A stretch of 64,000 nt of DNA, from positions 1-64,000 of the forward strand of contig JAVTVY010037093.1 in NCBI GenBank assembly GCA_036873755.1, in the 5' to 3' direction. Below the pieces are notes generated by a model. It ran no database searches. It was not told the origin of the DNA and saw only the letters and a list, made by a program, of their open reading frames with translations. The position numbers and the translations under genes were made by a program. Below, one piece after another: positions 11,058-22,787 of this stretch (positions are counted from its first letter, which is position 1; the number at the start of each line of letters is the position of its first letter). The DNA is from Hanleya hanleyi (taxonomy: Eukaryota > Mollusca > Polyplacophora > Lepidopleurida > Hanleyidae).

Positions 11058-11496
11058 TTGCAATGTGGTATGGTCTAATACTTAGCCGAGTCATCTTCAT
11101 ACACTTGTTTTACTGCAGAAGAGGGTCGTTAGATTTATTTCACTGAGCTCTAGACTTGAGCACACTGCGCCTTTGTTCGCCTCCTACAAGATCCTGTGAT
11201 TGTCAGTACTGAACCTTTACCTCAGGATCACTCTCCAGTTTGCCCATAAGTTTCTTCATAAATTCGAGTTTGTTCCAGTTCGATTTCAAAATTATTTTAC
11301 GAAGCAGTTCCAGGTACACGCCTACCTTACGCGTGGTCATTTGTATAATTTATATCGACCTTTCTATCGGACAAATCTTTCTTTACATACCCCTAAAATC
11401 ATTGCTCCAAAAGAATGGAACAAGGTGCCGTCAACCTTAAAGTCATGTGAATCCATATCACTATATCAAATCAAAACTGAAAGAATATTTACTTAA
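11058..11496 (+). pseudogene. LINE RT C-terminal fragment, right arm
   Basis: Mirror copy of 3620-4075. The frame 11200-11496 runs through to the natural end: it reads TPKIIAPKEWNKVPSTL and finishes with a Lys/Glu-rich tail, the classical WN-x-L/V-P motif at the end of LINE ORF2. The upstream part (11058-11200) has stops and shifts relative to the left arm. No catalytic motifs are present. It is the better of the two copies for family assignment. Confidence 0.8.
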
Positions 11497-12242
11497 TGTA
11501 TAAGGCTCTCACCGACCCAGGAATATGTTATATGGCAAACAAATGCACATCGTTCATTTATGATTTCTGTTTATTCACCGAATCTATACTTAATCTTCAC
11601 CCAGTCTTGTTTATCTAAATCCAGTATAAATCTGTCTTTAAATATTCATTTTTATATTACTTGGGGCATTACAAGGCCTTTGGGGTTTTCATCCCGCCAG
11701 ATTTCCATGATGTATGTGTATAAATTTCAACTTTACTGTACATATGTTTTATCTGGTGAATAAACGAACAAACAAACAATCAAACAAACATAAACGAAAA
11801 TTGAAAATTGACTGACAAATTTCAATTTTCGTTTTTTGTTTTTGTAATCTCATTGACGATCAAATTTCAATTTTTGATTTTGCGAAACCAAAAAAAACAC
11901 ACGAAAATTGAACTGTGCAAGGTGCACGCATACATTTGTCGTAAATGCAAATGCTGTAGGTTTGGAGAAACCAGATCAATTTTAATAAAGTATCGCTCTC
12001 GTATTTCTATATGACATAAACTCATTTTGGAAAGCTGGAATACGGGAGCGATGTTGAGCTATCCATCTTTCTACTTTCAATTTTGCGAGATGGAAAGCTC
12101 GAACACGGGAGCGATGTAGAGCTTTCCATCTTTCTACTTTCAATTTTGCAAGATGAAAAGCTGAATTGTCAAGTGTTACACCGACCAAATAACCCTCGTT
12201 GTCATTCAAACATGCGCAAATCCAGGTCAGTGACGTCACATC

Positions 12243-12857
12243 GCCCCTTCGCTCCATCGCCCCTTCGCTCCATCGCCCCTTCGCTCCATCGCCCCTTCGC
12301 CCCATCGCCCCTTCCCTCCATCGCCCCTTCGCCCCATCGCTCCATCGCCCCTTCGCGCCTTCGCTCCATCGCGCCTTCGCCCCTTCGCCCCTTCGCCCCT
12401 TCGCCTTCCGGTTTCGCATTCAGACATGCGCAAATCCAAGTCTAGTGACGTATTACATCGCCCCTTCGCTCCATCGCCCCTTCGCTCCATCGCGCCTTCG
12501 CTCCATCGCTCCATCGCCCCTTCGCTCCATCGCTCCATCGCCCCTTCGCCCCTTCGCCCCTTCGCATAGCCCCTTCGCCCCTTCGCATAGCCCCTTCGTC
12601 CCTTCGCATAGCCCCTTCGCCCCTTCGCATAGCCCCTTCGCCCCTTCGCATAGCCGCTATTTTTGCATCGCATCGCGCCTTCGCCCCTTCGCATCGCGCC
12701 TTCGCCCCTTCGCATCGCGCCTTCGCCCCTTCGCATAGCCCCTTCGCCCCTTCGCATAGCCGCTTCGCATCGCTATTTTTGCATCGCATCGCGCCTTCGC
12801 CCCTTCGCATAGCCCCTTCGCCCCTTCGCATAGCCCCTTCGCCCCTTCGCCCCTTCG
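12243..12857 (-). repeat. CCCCTTCGC satellite, right arm
   Basis: Mirror of the left-arm satellite: blocks at 12243-12404 and 12455-12857 separated by the same unique spacer in reverse complement. Block lengths differ slightly from the left arm, showing independent copy-number drift after the palindrome formed. Confidence 0.9.
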
Positions 12858-12906
12858 CATGCCACAAAATAAACGCACGCAGCGATGGACCCTATCGGCC
12901 ATCATA

Positions 12907-13006
12907 AAATACCCTCCTGCAGTTGCCGGAATTAGGCTGAACATGGATACACACGATCCCAGGGTCAGTCTTACCGCGTATAGATGACCGAGATGGTTAC
13001 AGGTTG
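12907..13006 (+). repeat. Dispersed repeat copy A, segment right of the insertion
   Basis: Begins with the right target duplication AAATAC (12907-12912). From CCTCCTGCAG onward it matches 37451-37546 almost base for base until the copies diverge after GGTTACAGGTTG. Confidence 0.9.
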
Positions 13007-13139
13007 AGTTTTTCTAAGTCAAGAGATCACGTGACTGGAATGACTGCTGAAAGTGGGCGGAACGCCGTCTGCTATACAAGATGGCCAAGGTTAATGGTCG
13101 ATACTTCATGTAAGGAAGCACGAGAAATCTCTGGGACCA

Positions 13140-16100
13140 TACTTTTCTGAAGAGGTGGAATGAAGACGGCACTTTGGGTATAATACTTTCTCACAGCGGT
13201 AGACTGAAGTATCATCAGCGGTGAAATGAAGACGGTAGTTTCAATATTATACTTTTGCTCAGCGGTAGATACGGCACTTTGGAATTGATAGCCTTGTCCT
13301 TTTCCTCAGCGGTGGAATGCAGACGGTGGTTTGAATAGTCTCCCTTGCTTTAATTAATGGTGTGCTATTTGGGACCACTTGATTCATGAGCTGAGGAGGA
13401 TTGAAGATGGCTGTTTGGAGGTCATCATTTGTATAAAGCTTATCAAGAGAATAGATTGCTTACTTTTTCATCAGCGGTGAAATGAAGACGGTAGTTTGAA
13501 TATTATACTTTTGCTCAGCGGTACATACGGCACTTTGGATAGTGTTATTATATAGCGGCAGATTGAGACGGTGGTTTCATAGCCTTCTCCTTTTCCTCAG
13601 CGGTGGAATGGAGCTGGTGGATTGAATAGTCTCCCTTGCTTTGAAGCACTTTTTCATCAGCGATGGAATGAAGACGGTAGTTTGAATATTACACTTTTGC
13701 TCAGCGGTACATACGGCAGTTTGGATAGTGTTATTTTTTTTAGCGGTAGATTGAGACGGCGGTTTGATAGCCTCCTTTTTCTCAGCGGTGGAATGGAGAC
13801 GGTGGTTTGAATTGTCTCCCTTGCTTTGAAGCAGTTTTTCTTCAGCGGTGCAATGAAGACGGTAGTTTGAATATTATACCTTTGCTCAGTGGTACATGTA
13901 GATACGGCAGTTTGGATAGTATTATATTATTTAGCGGCAGATTGAGACGGTGGTTTGATAGCCTTCTCCTTTTCTTCAGCGCTGGAATGGAGGCGGTGGT
14001 TTGAATAGTCTCCCTTGCTTTGAATCACTTTTTCCTCAGCGGTGGAATGAAGACGGTAGTTTGAATATTATACCTTTGCTCAGTGGTACATGTAGATACG
14101 GCACTTTGGATAGTATTATATTATTTAGCGGCAGATTGAGACGGTGTTTTGATATAGCTTTCTCCTTTTCCTCAGCACTGGAATGGAGACGGTGGTTTGA
14201 ATAGTCTCCCTTGCTTTGAAGCAGTTTTTCCTCAGCGGTGGAATGAAGACGGTAGTTTGAGTATTATATTTTTACTCAGCGGTAGATACCCCACTTTGGA
14301 TAGTATTAATTAGTTAGCGGCAGATTGAGACGGTGGTTTGATAGCCTTCTCTTTTTCCTCAACGGTGGAATGGAGACGGTGGATTGAATCGTCTCCCTTG
14401 CTTTGAAGCAGTTTTTCCTCAGCGGTGGAATGAAGACGGTAGTTTGAATATTATATTTTTGCTCAGCAGTAGATACGCCACTTTGGATAGTATTATTAGT
14501 TAGCGGCAGATTGAGACGGTGGTTTGATAGCCTTCTCCTTTTCCTCAGCGGTGGAATGGAGACGGTGGATTGAATCGTCTCCCTTGCTTTGAAGCAGTTT
14601 TTCCTCAGCGGTGGAATGAAGACGGTAGTTTGAATATTATACTTTTGCTCAGCGGTAGATACGGCACTTTGGATAGTATTATTAGTTAGCGGCAGATTGA
14701 GACGGCGGTTTGATAGCCTCCTCCTTTTTCTCAGCGGTGGAATGGAGACGGTGGTTTGAATCGTCTCCCTTGCTTTGAAGCAGTTTTTCCTCAGCGGTGG
14801 AATGAAGACGGTAGTTTGAATATTATATTTTTGCTCAGCGGTAGATACGGCACTTTGGATAGTATTATTAGTTAGCGGCAGATTGAGACGGCGGTTTGAT
14901 AGCCTCCTCCTTTTTCTCAGCGGTGGAATGGAGACGGTGGTTTGAATCGTCTCCCTTGCTTTGAAGCAGTTTTTCCTCAGCGGTGGAATGAAGACGGTAG
15001 TTTGAATATTATATTTTTGCCCAGCGGTAGATACGGCACTTTGGATAGTATTATTAGTTAGCGACAGATTGAGACGGTGGTTTGATAGCCTTCTCCTTTT
15101 CCTCAGCGGTGGAATGGAGACGGTGGATTGAATCGTCGTCTGCCTTGCTTTGAAGCAGTTTTTCCTCAGCGGTGGAATGAAGACGGTAGTTTGAATATTA
15201 TACTTTTGCTCAGCGGTAGATACGGCACTTTGGATAGTATTATTAGTTAGCAGCAGATTGAGACGGCGGTTTGATAGCCTTCTCCTTTTCCTCAGCGGTG
15301 GAATGGAGACGGTGGTTTGAATAGTCTCCCTTGCTTTGAAGCACTTTTTCCTAAGCGGTGGAATGAAGACGGTAGTTTGAATATTATACCTTTGCTCAGC
15401 GGTAGATACGGCACTTTGGATAGTATATTATTTAGCGGCAGATTGAGACGGTGGTTTGATAGCCTTCTCCTTTTCCTCAGCGGTGGAATGGAGCTGGTGG
15501 ATTGAAGAGTCTCCCTTGCTTTTAAGCACTTTTTCATCAGCGGTGGATTGAAGACGGTAGTTTGAATATTATACTTTTGCTGCGCGGTACATACGGCTCT
15601 TTGGATAGTGTTATTATTTAGCGGTAGATTGAGACGGCGGTTTGATAGCCTCCTCCTTTTTCTCAGCGGTGGAATGGAGACGGTGGTTTGAATCGTCTCC
15701 CTTGCTTTGAATCAGTTTTCCTCAGCGTTGGAATGAAGACGGTAGTTTGAATATTATATTTTTGCTCAGCGGTAGATACAGCACTTTGGATAGTATTATT
15801 AGTTAGCGGCAGATTGAGACGGCGGTTTGATAGCCTTCTCCTTTTCCTCAGCGGTGGAATGGAGACGGTGGTTTGAATAGTCTCCCTTGCTTTGAAGCAC
15901 TTTTTCCTAAGCGGTGGAATGAAGACGGTAGTTTGAATATTATACCTTTGCTCAGCGGTAGATACGGCACTTTGGATAGTATATTATTTAGCGGCAGATT
16001 GAGACGGTGGTTTGATAGCCTTCTCCTTTTCCTCAGCGGTGGAATGGAGCTGGTGGATTGAAGAGTCTCCCTTGCTTTTTAGCACTTTTTCATCAGCGGT

Positions 16101-16735
16101 GGATTGAAGACGGTAGTTTGAATATTATACTTTTGCTGAGCGGTACATACGGCTCTTTGGATAGTGTTATTATTTAGCGGTAGATTGAGACGGCGGTTTG
16201 ATAGGCTCCTCCTTTTTCTCAGCGGTGGAATGGAGACGGTGGTTTGAATCGTCTCCCTTGCTTTGAATCAGTTTTTCCTCAGCGGTGGAATGAAGACGGT
16301 AGTTTGAATATTATATTTTTGCTCAGCGGTAGATACAGCACTTTGGATAGTATTATTAGTTAGCGGCAGATTGAGACGGCGGTCTGATAGCCTTCTCCTT
16401 TTCCTCAGCGGTGGAATGGAGACGGTGGTTTGAATATTATACCTTTGCTCAGCGGTAGATACGGCACTTTGGATAGTATTATTATTTAGCGGCAGATTGA
16501 GACGGTGGTTTGATAGCCTTCTCCTTTTCCTCAGCGCTGGAATGGAGACGATGGTTTGAATAATCTCCCTTGCTTTGAAACACTTTTTCCTCAGTGGTGG
16601 AATGAAGACAGTAGTTTGAATATTATACCTTTGCTCAGCGGCAGATACGGCACTTTGGATAGTATTATATTATTTAGCGACAGATTGAGACGATGGTTTG
16701 ATAGCCTTCTCCTTTTCCTGAGCGGTGGTACAGTC
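13140..16735 (+). repeat. 185-197-bp satellite, about 18 copies
   Basis: GAATGGAGACGGTGG recurs every 185-197 bp. Each monomer is made of four sub-units of about 45-60 bp, each starting with a form of CAGCGGTGGA (CAGCGGTGGAATGGAG, CAGCGGTGGAATGAAG, CAGCGGTAGATACGGC, TAGCGGCAGATTGAG). It is therefore a higher-order repeat that grew from a shorter ancestor. The 60-67-codon frames that recur (starting MNSLPCFEALF) are a by-product of monomers whose length is near a multiple of three. Confidence 0.95.
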
Positions 16736-18510
16736 CTCCCTAACACCGCTTTGACACTCGGCTACACGTACATTCCTCCCTAACACCGTTTTGACACTCG
16801 TCTAAACATACAGCCCTCCGTAACCCTGCTTTGACACTCGACTTCACGTACATTCCTCCCTAACACCGCTTTGACACTCGTCTTCACATTGACGTACATT
16901 ACTTCCTGACATCGCCCTGACACTCGACTTCACATACATTCCTTCCTAACACCGCTTTGACACTCAACTTCCCATACATTCATCCCTAACACGACTTTGA
17001 CAGTCAACTTGATATACATTCCTCCCTAACGCCGCTTTGACACTCGACTTCACGTACATTTGTCCCTAACACCGCTTTGACACTCGACTTCACGTACATT
17101 TGTCCCTAACACCGCTTTGACACTCGAATTCTCGTACATTCCTCCCTAACCCAGATTTGACAAACTACAGACTTTGGTGGAGAAATATTTTTTTTACAGC
17201 TGAAACGAAGCTGAACTTGATAGTTATGAAAGTTACCTAACCCTAAGTCCTAAACCCGCTTTGACACTCGACTTCAGGTACAGTCCTCCCTAACAGCGCT
17301 TCGACACTCGGCTACACGTACATTCCTCCCTAACACCGCTTTGACGCTCATCTTCACATACAACCCTCCCTAACCCTGCTTTGACACTCGACTTCACATA
17401 CATTCCTCCCTAACACCGCTTTGACACTCAACTTCACGTACATTTGTCCCTAACACCGCTTTGACACTCGAATTCATGTACATTCCTCCCTAACTTCGAT
17501 TTGACAAACTACAGACTTTGGTGGAGAAATATTTTTTTTTATAGCTGAAACGAACCTGAACTTGATAGTTATGAAAGTTACCTAACCCTTGACACTCGTC
17601 TAAACATACAACCCTCCGTAACCCGCTTTGACACTCGACTTCACGTACATTCCTCCCTAACACCGCTTTGACACTCAACTTCACGTACATTCCTCCCTAA
17701 CACCGCTTTGACACTCGTCTTCACATTGACGTACATTACTTCCTGACATCGCCTTGACACTCGACTTCACATACATTCCTTCCTAACACCGCTTTGACAC
17801 TCAACTTCCCATACATTCATCCCTAACACGACTTTGACAGTCAACTTGATATACATTCCTCCCTAACATCGCTTTGACACTCGACTTCACGTACATTTGT
17901 CCCTAACACTGCTTTGACACTCGCATTCACGTACATTCATCCCTAACCCTGATTTGACAAACTACAGACTTTGGTAAAGAAATAATTTTTTTTATAGCTG
18001 AACTTGATAGTTATGAAAGTTACCTAACCCTAAGTCCTAAACCCGCTTTGGCACTCGACTTCAGGTACAGTCCTCCCTAACACCGCTTTGACACTCGGCT
18101 ACACGTACATTCCTCCCTAACACCGCTTTGACACTCGGCTACACGTACATTCCTCCCTAACCCCGATTTGACAAACTACAGACTTTGGTAAAGAAATAAT
18201 TTTTTTTATAACTGAAACGAACCTGAACTTGATAGTTATGAAAGTTACCTAACCGTTAGTCGTAAACCCGCTTTGACACTCGACTTACCCGCTTTGACAC
18301 TCGACTTCAGGTACAGTCCTCCCTAACACCGCTTTGACACTCGGCTACACGTACATTCCTCCGTAACACCGCTTTGACACTCGTCTTCACATACAACCCT
18401 CCCTAACCCTGCTTTGACACTGGACTTCACGTACATTCCTCCCTAACACCGTTTTGACACTCGACTTCACGTACATTCCTCCCTAACACCGCTTTGACAC
18501 TCGGCTACGC
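16736..18510 (+). repeat. 40-bp minisatellite with higher-order spacers
   Basis: The unit CCTCCCTAACACCGCTTTGA followed by CACTCGACTTCACGTACATT repeats with about 40-bp spacing. Every several units it is interrupted by a longer spacer containing AACTACAGACTTTGGT and GAACTTGATAGTTATGAAAG (near 17160, 17505, 17955 and 18170), giving a second level of repetition. Confidence 0.95.
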
Positions 18511-19325
18511 ATGTATGCCTACATGATAAAGAGTTATATTTATATTTTTAAAGTTACTAATATAATTTTTGGATTGGACGAAGAACTTGGAAGTGGACTA
18601 GGTTATCGTGGAATCTGCCCTATGGTTCATATAATACAGGCTATTTTGCTGCAACAGCATGCTATTTTCTATATTTGAATAAGACGTTTTTAAAATGGTT
18701 GTGAAGTTTGCAAATTTTTGTGTTAGCTAATATACAAGATCTTACTTTTGACAAAAACATTTCCTCAACATTTCTTTTCAACAGCACTGTAAAATTACCA
18801 AACATGTGGTTTTTTTAATAATTTTCAAAATATGCATATCTGATGAAGAAGTTATTGCAAAATCCGTTGTCGAGGACATAGGATCTCCGACTTGTATCAG
18901 CTCAAGTCCGCTGTATAGACATCGACAATTGAAATATCCAAACACATCATATCCAACCAAGAGTTATAACCCGTTCTTGCCATATTTACAAGGAAGATTT
19001 ATTCTGTTGGAGCAATGCCGCAAAGCAGCTGTGTAGGTAGGAATTGCCAATCTGCAAACTACCAAGACTGCAACGCCAATGTTTAAAATTGAAAGTTCGA
19101 AAAGACATAGGCCTATATACAAATTCTTTCTCAAATATAACCCCCACCAGTCGTCCCATATTTCTGATAAGTGTTATTTATCTACTTATATGGTGTTCGC
19201 TATCGCGGAGTCCCTTACATGAATTATGGACCAGATATGTGCACTAAGTTTGCAGACTTATACCAGACGAAGTGTGCTGGCGTACTGATTTTCCATCAGC
19301 TCATGTATCAAGCGGTCCCAAATAG
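18511..19325. other. Non-repetitive core of the foldback region
   Basis: AT-rich sequence without a supported gene; short frames on both strands have no recognisable similarity. At 19205-19235 a piece resembling the element end (CTTACATGAATTATGGACCAGA) appears a third time. Confidence 0.4.
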
Positions 19326-19329
19326 CAGT

Positions 19330-20040
19330 CAATTGCTTCAAAGCAAGGGAGACTATTGAAACCATCGTCTCCATTCCACCGCTGAGGAAAATGAGAATGC
19401 TATCAAACCGCCCGCTCGATTTGCCGCTAAATAATAATACTATCCAAAGTGCCGTATCTACCGCTGAGCAAAAGTATAATATTCAAACTACCGTCTTCAT
19501 TCCACCGCTGATGAAAAAGTGCTTGAAAGCAAGGGAGACTATTCAAACCACCGTCTTCATTCCAACGCTGATGAAAAAGTAAGCAGTCGATTGCTTCAAA
19601 GCAAGGGAGATTATTCAAACTACCGTCTCCATTCCACCGCCGAGGAAAAGGAGAAAACCATCAAACCGCCAAAAGTATAATATTCAAACTACCGCCTTTA
19701 CTCCACCATTGATGAGAAAGTGCTTCTAAGCAAGGGAGACTATCCAAACCACCGTCTCCATTCCATCGCTGAGAAAAAGGAGAAGGCTATCAAACCGCCG
19801 TCTCAATCTGCCGCTAAATAATAATACAATCCAAAGTGCCGTATCTACCGCTGAGCAAAAGTATAACATTCAAACTACCGTCTTCATTCCACCACCGATG
19901 AGAAAGTGCTTCTAAGCAAGGGAGACTATTCAAACCACCGTCTCCATTCCACCGCCGAGGAAAAGGAGAATACCATCAAACCGCCGTCTCAATCTGCCGT
20001 TAAATAATAATACTATCCCAAAGTGCCGTATCTACCGCTA
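19330..20040 (-). repeat. 185-197-bp satellite, inverted block
   Basis: About 3.5 monomers of the 13140-16735 satellite in reverse complement (CCACCGTCTCCATTCCACCG, CAAAGTGCCGTATCTACCGC). Some units are truncated or rearranged. It can pair with the long forward array. Confidence 0.9.
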
Positions 20041-20070
20041 GATGGACAATGAACTGTTAAATGCCGCAAC

Positions 20071-20441
20071 GTCATTTCTCTGAAAAGATACAGCATACAG
20101 ACAGCTAGGATGATTACCACTCTCAGCCCCGACCACCCACCCCTTATGAAAATGTTTCAAACGCCGCTACGCGGCCTTTAAAACAGAAGGCATGCCTTAA
20201 CAGTGGGAAGTCTATCTCTCTCGTGCTCCATTACATGAAGTATGGACCAGGTTTGGTCGCATTTCTCTGAAAAGATACAGCATACAGACAGCTAGGATGA
20301 TTACCACTCTCAGCCCCGACCACCCACCCCTTATGAAAATGTTTCAAACGCCGCTACGCGGCCTTTAAAACAGAAGGCATGCCTTAATAGTGGGAAGTCT
20401 ATCTCTCTCGTGCTCACTTACATGAAGTATGGACCAGGTTT
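20071..20441 (+). repeat. 184-bp tandem duplication
   Basis: 20071-20254 and 20256-20441 are almost identical. Both contain AAAAGATACAGCATACAGAC and end with CATGAAGTATGGACCAGGTTT, so the end segment of the foldback region has been duplicated in tandem. Confidence 0.9.
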
Positions 20442-20945
20442 CGCCTTTGGCTCAAAGTGAAACCTTGAAGTTGTGAAGATACTGCTAACGAGGCTACACC
20501 CTTGATGTTTTTGGGTGTTTCTGATGAATAAATCTGGTATCGAACTGCTTTAGTATGGGATCAGTATGATCTTGTCTACTGACCGTGTAAGGGTGACAGC
20601 TTCACAAGTGAACGCTGAACGTAAATCAAAGCGATGTGTTCCAATTAATTGTTTTAAATATGCTAATTTCTATATGCAGTTATGATCGCTGTCATTCCAG
20701 GCAAGTTTGGGAATAAAAGAAATTAACCTATCGCTTTTCGTCCAGTTATGTCATAACATCTACATCGTTTGACGTATGGAAACTCCAATTTGGCTGACTT
20801 GAAATTGATCGACCTGGCCAATCAAAGGTGTTTTGAACACTACATCATGATACGTGTTCCACTGGCGAATACTCAACTGAGGTCAGTGATAAGATTGTCA
20901 TTTAGCCAGCTGCAGTAATCCTAGATACTCGTATTATGGACTATT
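20442..20945. other. Region without recognised features
   Basis: No reading frame, repeat or RNA gene could be supported here. Confidence 0.4.
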
Positions 20946-21243
20946 TTCGGTCAATCCAAATTATACGCAATGTTGAATAAGCTCATACAAAATACAGAAA
21001 AAGAAAGGTTACCATTCAAATATCGGTAAGGGCTATTCATTTTTAGCCGAATGGTTGACAATAAATTTTAAACAATTTCCCAAATTTAACTTTGTTCGCT
21101 GGTATATGAAATAAATTTGAGAAATTGTTTAACATTCATTGTCAACAATTCGGTTAAAAATGAATCGCCCTTGCCGATATTTGCATGGTACCTTTTCTTT
21201 TTCTGTATTTTGCAGGCGCTTATTATAATTTGGATGAACAGAA
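20946..21243. mobile_element. ~300-bp palindromic MITE, copy 1
   Basis: The inverted halves begin GAATAAGCTCATACAAAATA and end TATTTTGCAGGCGCTTATT. The inside carries GAATGGTTGACAATAAATTT facing its complement. Outer palindromy extends into CGGTCAATCCAAATTATACG. A close copy is at 27265-27514. Confidence 0.85.
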
Positions 21244-21272
21244 AGTGACACAGCCTAACTGTAAGGTTTTCG

Positions 21273-21822
21273 CTTTATTGTTGGGTTACATGCTTACACA
21301 CTATTTTACCTTTACACAAGTCCAGGAACTAAGTGCACTACACATGCGATGCCATTTTCCTTAGGCATATGCTTCTCAGCAATTTTCAACAACAACACTC
21401 CATTCACTAACTAACCTGCATGGTATAGAAACTTGCCACAGAGAAGAAGCATTTGAAAGACAACCAAGATAATCCGCTTGCCTTTATATAATAGCACGTT
21501 ACAAATGTCAAAAATGTAACGTGCGTTATATTATAGGAAGTGACACATGTTCCTATGTCAAAAGTAACGTGCGTTAAAAAAATGTATGCGTTTTATTTTG
21601 GTATCTATACACATAATATGTCCGATAGAGAAATGCTCCTTGGGTGATACAACACAAGCGATTTGCAATGGAGTTGATAAACCTCACGTACTAGTGATAT
21701 ATTATTTAGCACAACAATGATATTCATGAATATATTTGCACAAAATGAATTATGATGTTCAATATCACCATCACTGTACTGCAGAGATCCGACAATTTTG
21801 GGGCTCCCAAGTCATCTACGCA
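21273..21822 (+). repeat. Dispersed direct repeat C, copy 1, left part
   Basis: Aligns in the same orientation with 30323 to about 30918, including CGTTTTATTTTGGTATCTAT and GACACATGT. The match resumes at 25375 after an inserted element. The last bases before the insertion, TCTACGCA (21815-21822), are the left target duplication. Confidence 0.85.
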
Positions 21823-22787
21823 GCGCGGGGGGCAAGGGGTATTTTCGTACTCCGTTTTGGGGTAATTTTCATTATCCATTCTCAGTTCTGAGGAAAACTA
21901 ATTTTGCGTACACACGTTCTGGACATATTCCACGTTCACCGTATTTTCCTATTTTTAATTCTCTGTTCTCTGTTCCACCAAGTTATAATTTTGCGTTCCT
22001 CGTTTTGTGAGATTCGTTATTTACGTTCCCGTTCACACCGTCACTCTCGTATGCCATTCGCAACTTCTCGGGGATCTCCGGTTTGAGATGTCCCTCGAAG
22101 GCCATTGACGCCATATTGGACTAGAGCGTGGTCACGTGTGTTTCGGTCTGTTAGGGAACTGTCAGTGACGTCACGGGAATTATATCTTGCCAATACGTGG
22201 CGTGTGTACCATTTAAACTGATGGTTTTCTATTGAAACGTGCTTCGAATGAAAAGAATAAACAGTTTTTAGAATATCTGACGTAAATCAGAGACTCGCAG
22301 GGAAATATTTGCTGGTCGGGGATTAAGGCTTCCGCGAGAGTGATTGGGCTTCGGAGCCATGCGTATTAAACCGTTCCGGCGCGTCACATCTGGAGATTCA
22401 TAGGAAATTCATGTTGTCGTCCCCCGAGTGTAGAATCAGTCCCCTTCGTAGATTTCCGCTCGGGAGTTCCGAATGTCTCGTATGCTTGTCTGCAAGAGGG
22501 GACGCAACTCTAGCGGATTCAGCTCTTCTGTGTGCGTCGAAACAACCCTGTTGTGGAAAATGACGTGATTATGAGTGCAACAACTACTTTCTTCTTTCGT
22601 TGGTTGGCTCGTTTATGACACGTGCTAAAGAAATCCCCACAAATCCTCTTCTTCGATTCCGTGGTCCAATTTTGAAATTCCAATGGCGACATAGGCCTAC
22701 AATTTTTTTTATAAATCCACATCCGAAAACCGTCCTTAAATATCACTCAAGTTACTTATATGGGTTATTTTGTTTACAGTTTTGGAG

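Larger units (their letters stand above)
2166..12906. mobile_element. 10.7-kb palindromic (giant foldback) mobile element
   Basis: The ends are exact inverted copies: TATGATGGCCGATAGGGTCC at 2166 and its complement ending at 12906. Order and content are mirrored throughout, around a 19-nt loop at 7075-7093. It is flanked by AAATTC (2160-2165) and AAATAC (12907-12912), a 6-bp target duplication with one mismatch. The unoccupied sequence is present at 37445-37450 as one AAATTC, continuous with both flanks. Contents from each end inward are GCGAAGGGG satellite, a LINE tail fragment, 150-bp tandem repeats, (TGAG)n, and a zinc-finger pseudogene. No transposase, integrase or polymerase is seen. Six-bp duplications are known for Polinton/Maverick elements, but the TIR start differs from the usual AG, so assignment is open. 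Confidence 0.9.
7094..12906 (-). repeat. Right arm of the palindromic element
   Basis: Mirror of 2166-7074. It carries an extra 643-bp insertion (9069-9711) and additional copies of the 150-bp tandem unit. The zinc-finger frame here is longer than in the left arm. Differences are distributed along the arm, so the two arms are diverging copies and not a single sequence read twice. Confidence 0.9.
13096..20441. mobile_element. Tandem-repeat foldback region
   Basis: The outer pieces are inverted copies: GGTCGATACTTCATGTAAGG at 13096 and its relatives in reverse complement ending near 20254 and 20441. Inside are a 185-197-bp satellite on the + strand (13140-16735), a 40-bp minisatellite (16736-18510), a non-repetitive core (18511-19325), and the same 185-197-bp satellite inverted (19330-20040). 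The layout resembles foldback elements whose arms are tandem repeats. No transposase frame and no certain target duplication were found, so outer limits are approximate. Confidence 0.55.

Noticed and set aside
2166..12906. Palindrome as an assembly artefact (one sequence joined to its own complement)
   Set aside because: Arms differ by point changes, different gene lesions, a one-sided 643-bp insert and copy-number shifts, and the ends have a target duplication matched by an empty site.
13622..16783. Series of 60-75-codon frames starting MNSLPCFEALF
   Set aside because: They repeat with the satellite monomer and are interrupted whenever the monomer length changes; not annotated as genes.
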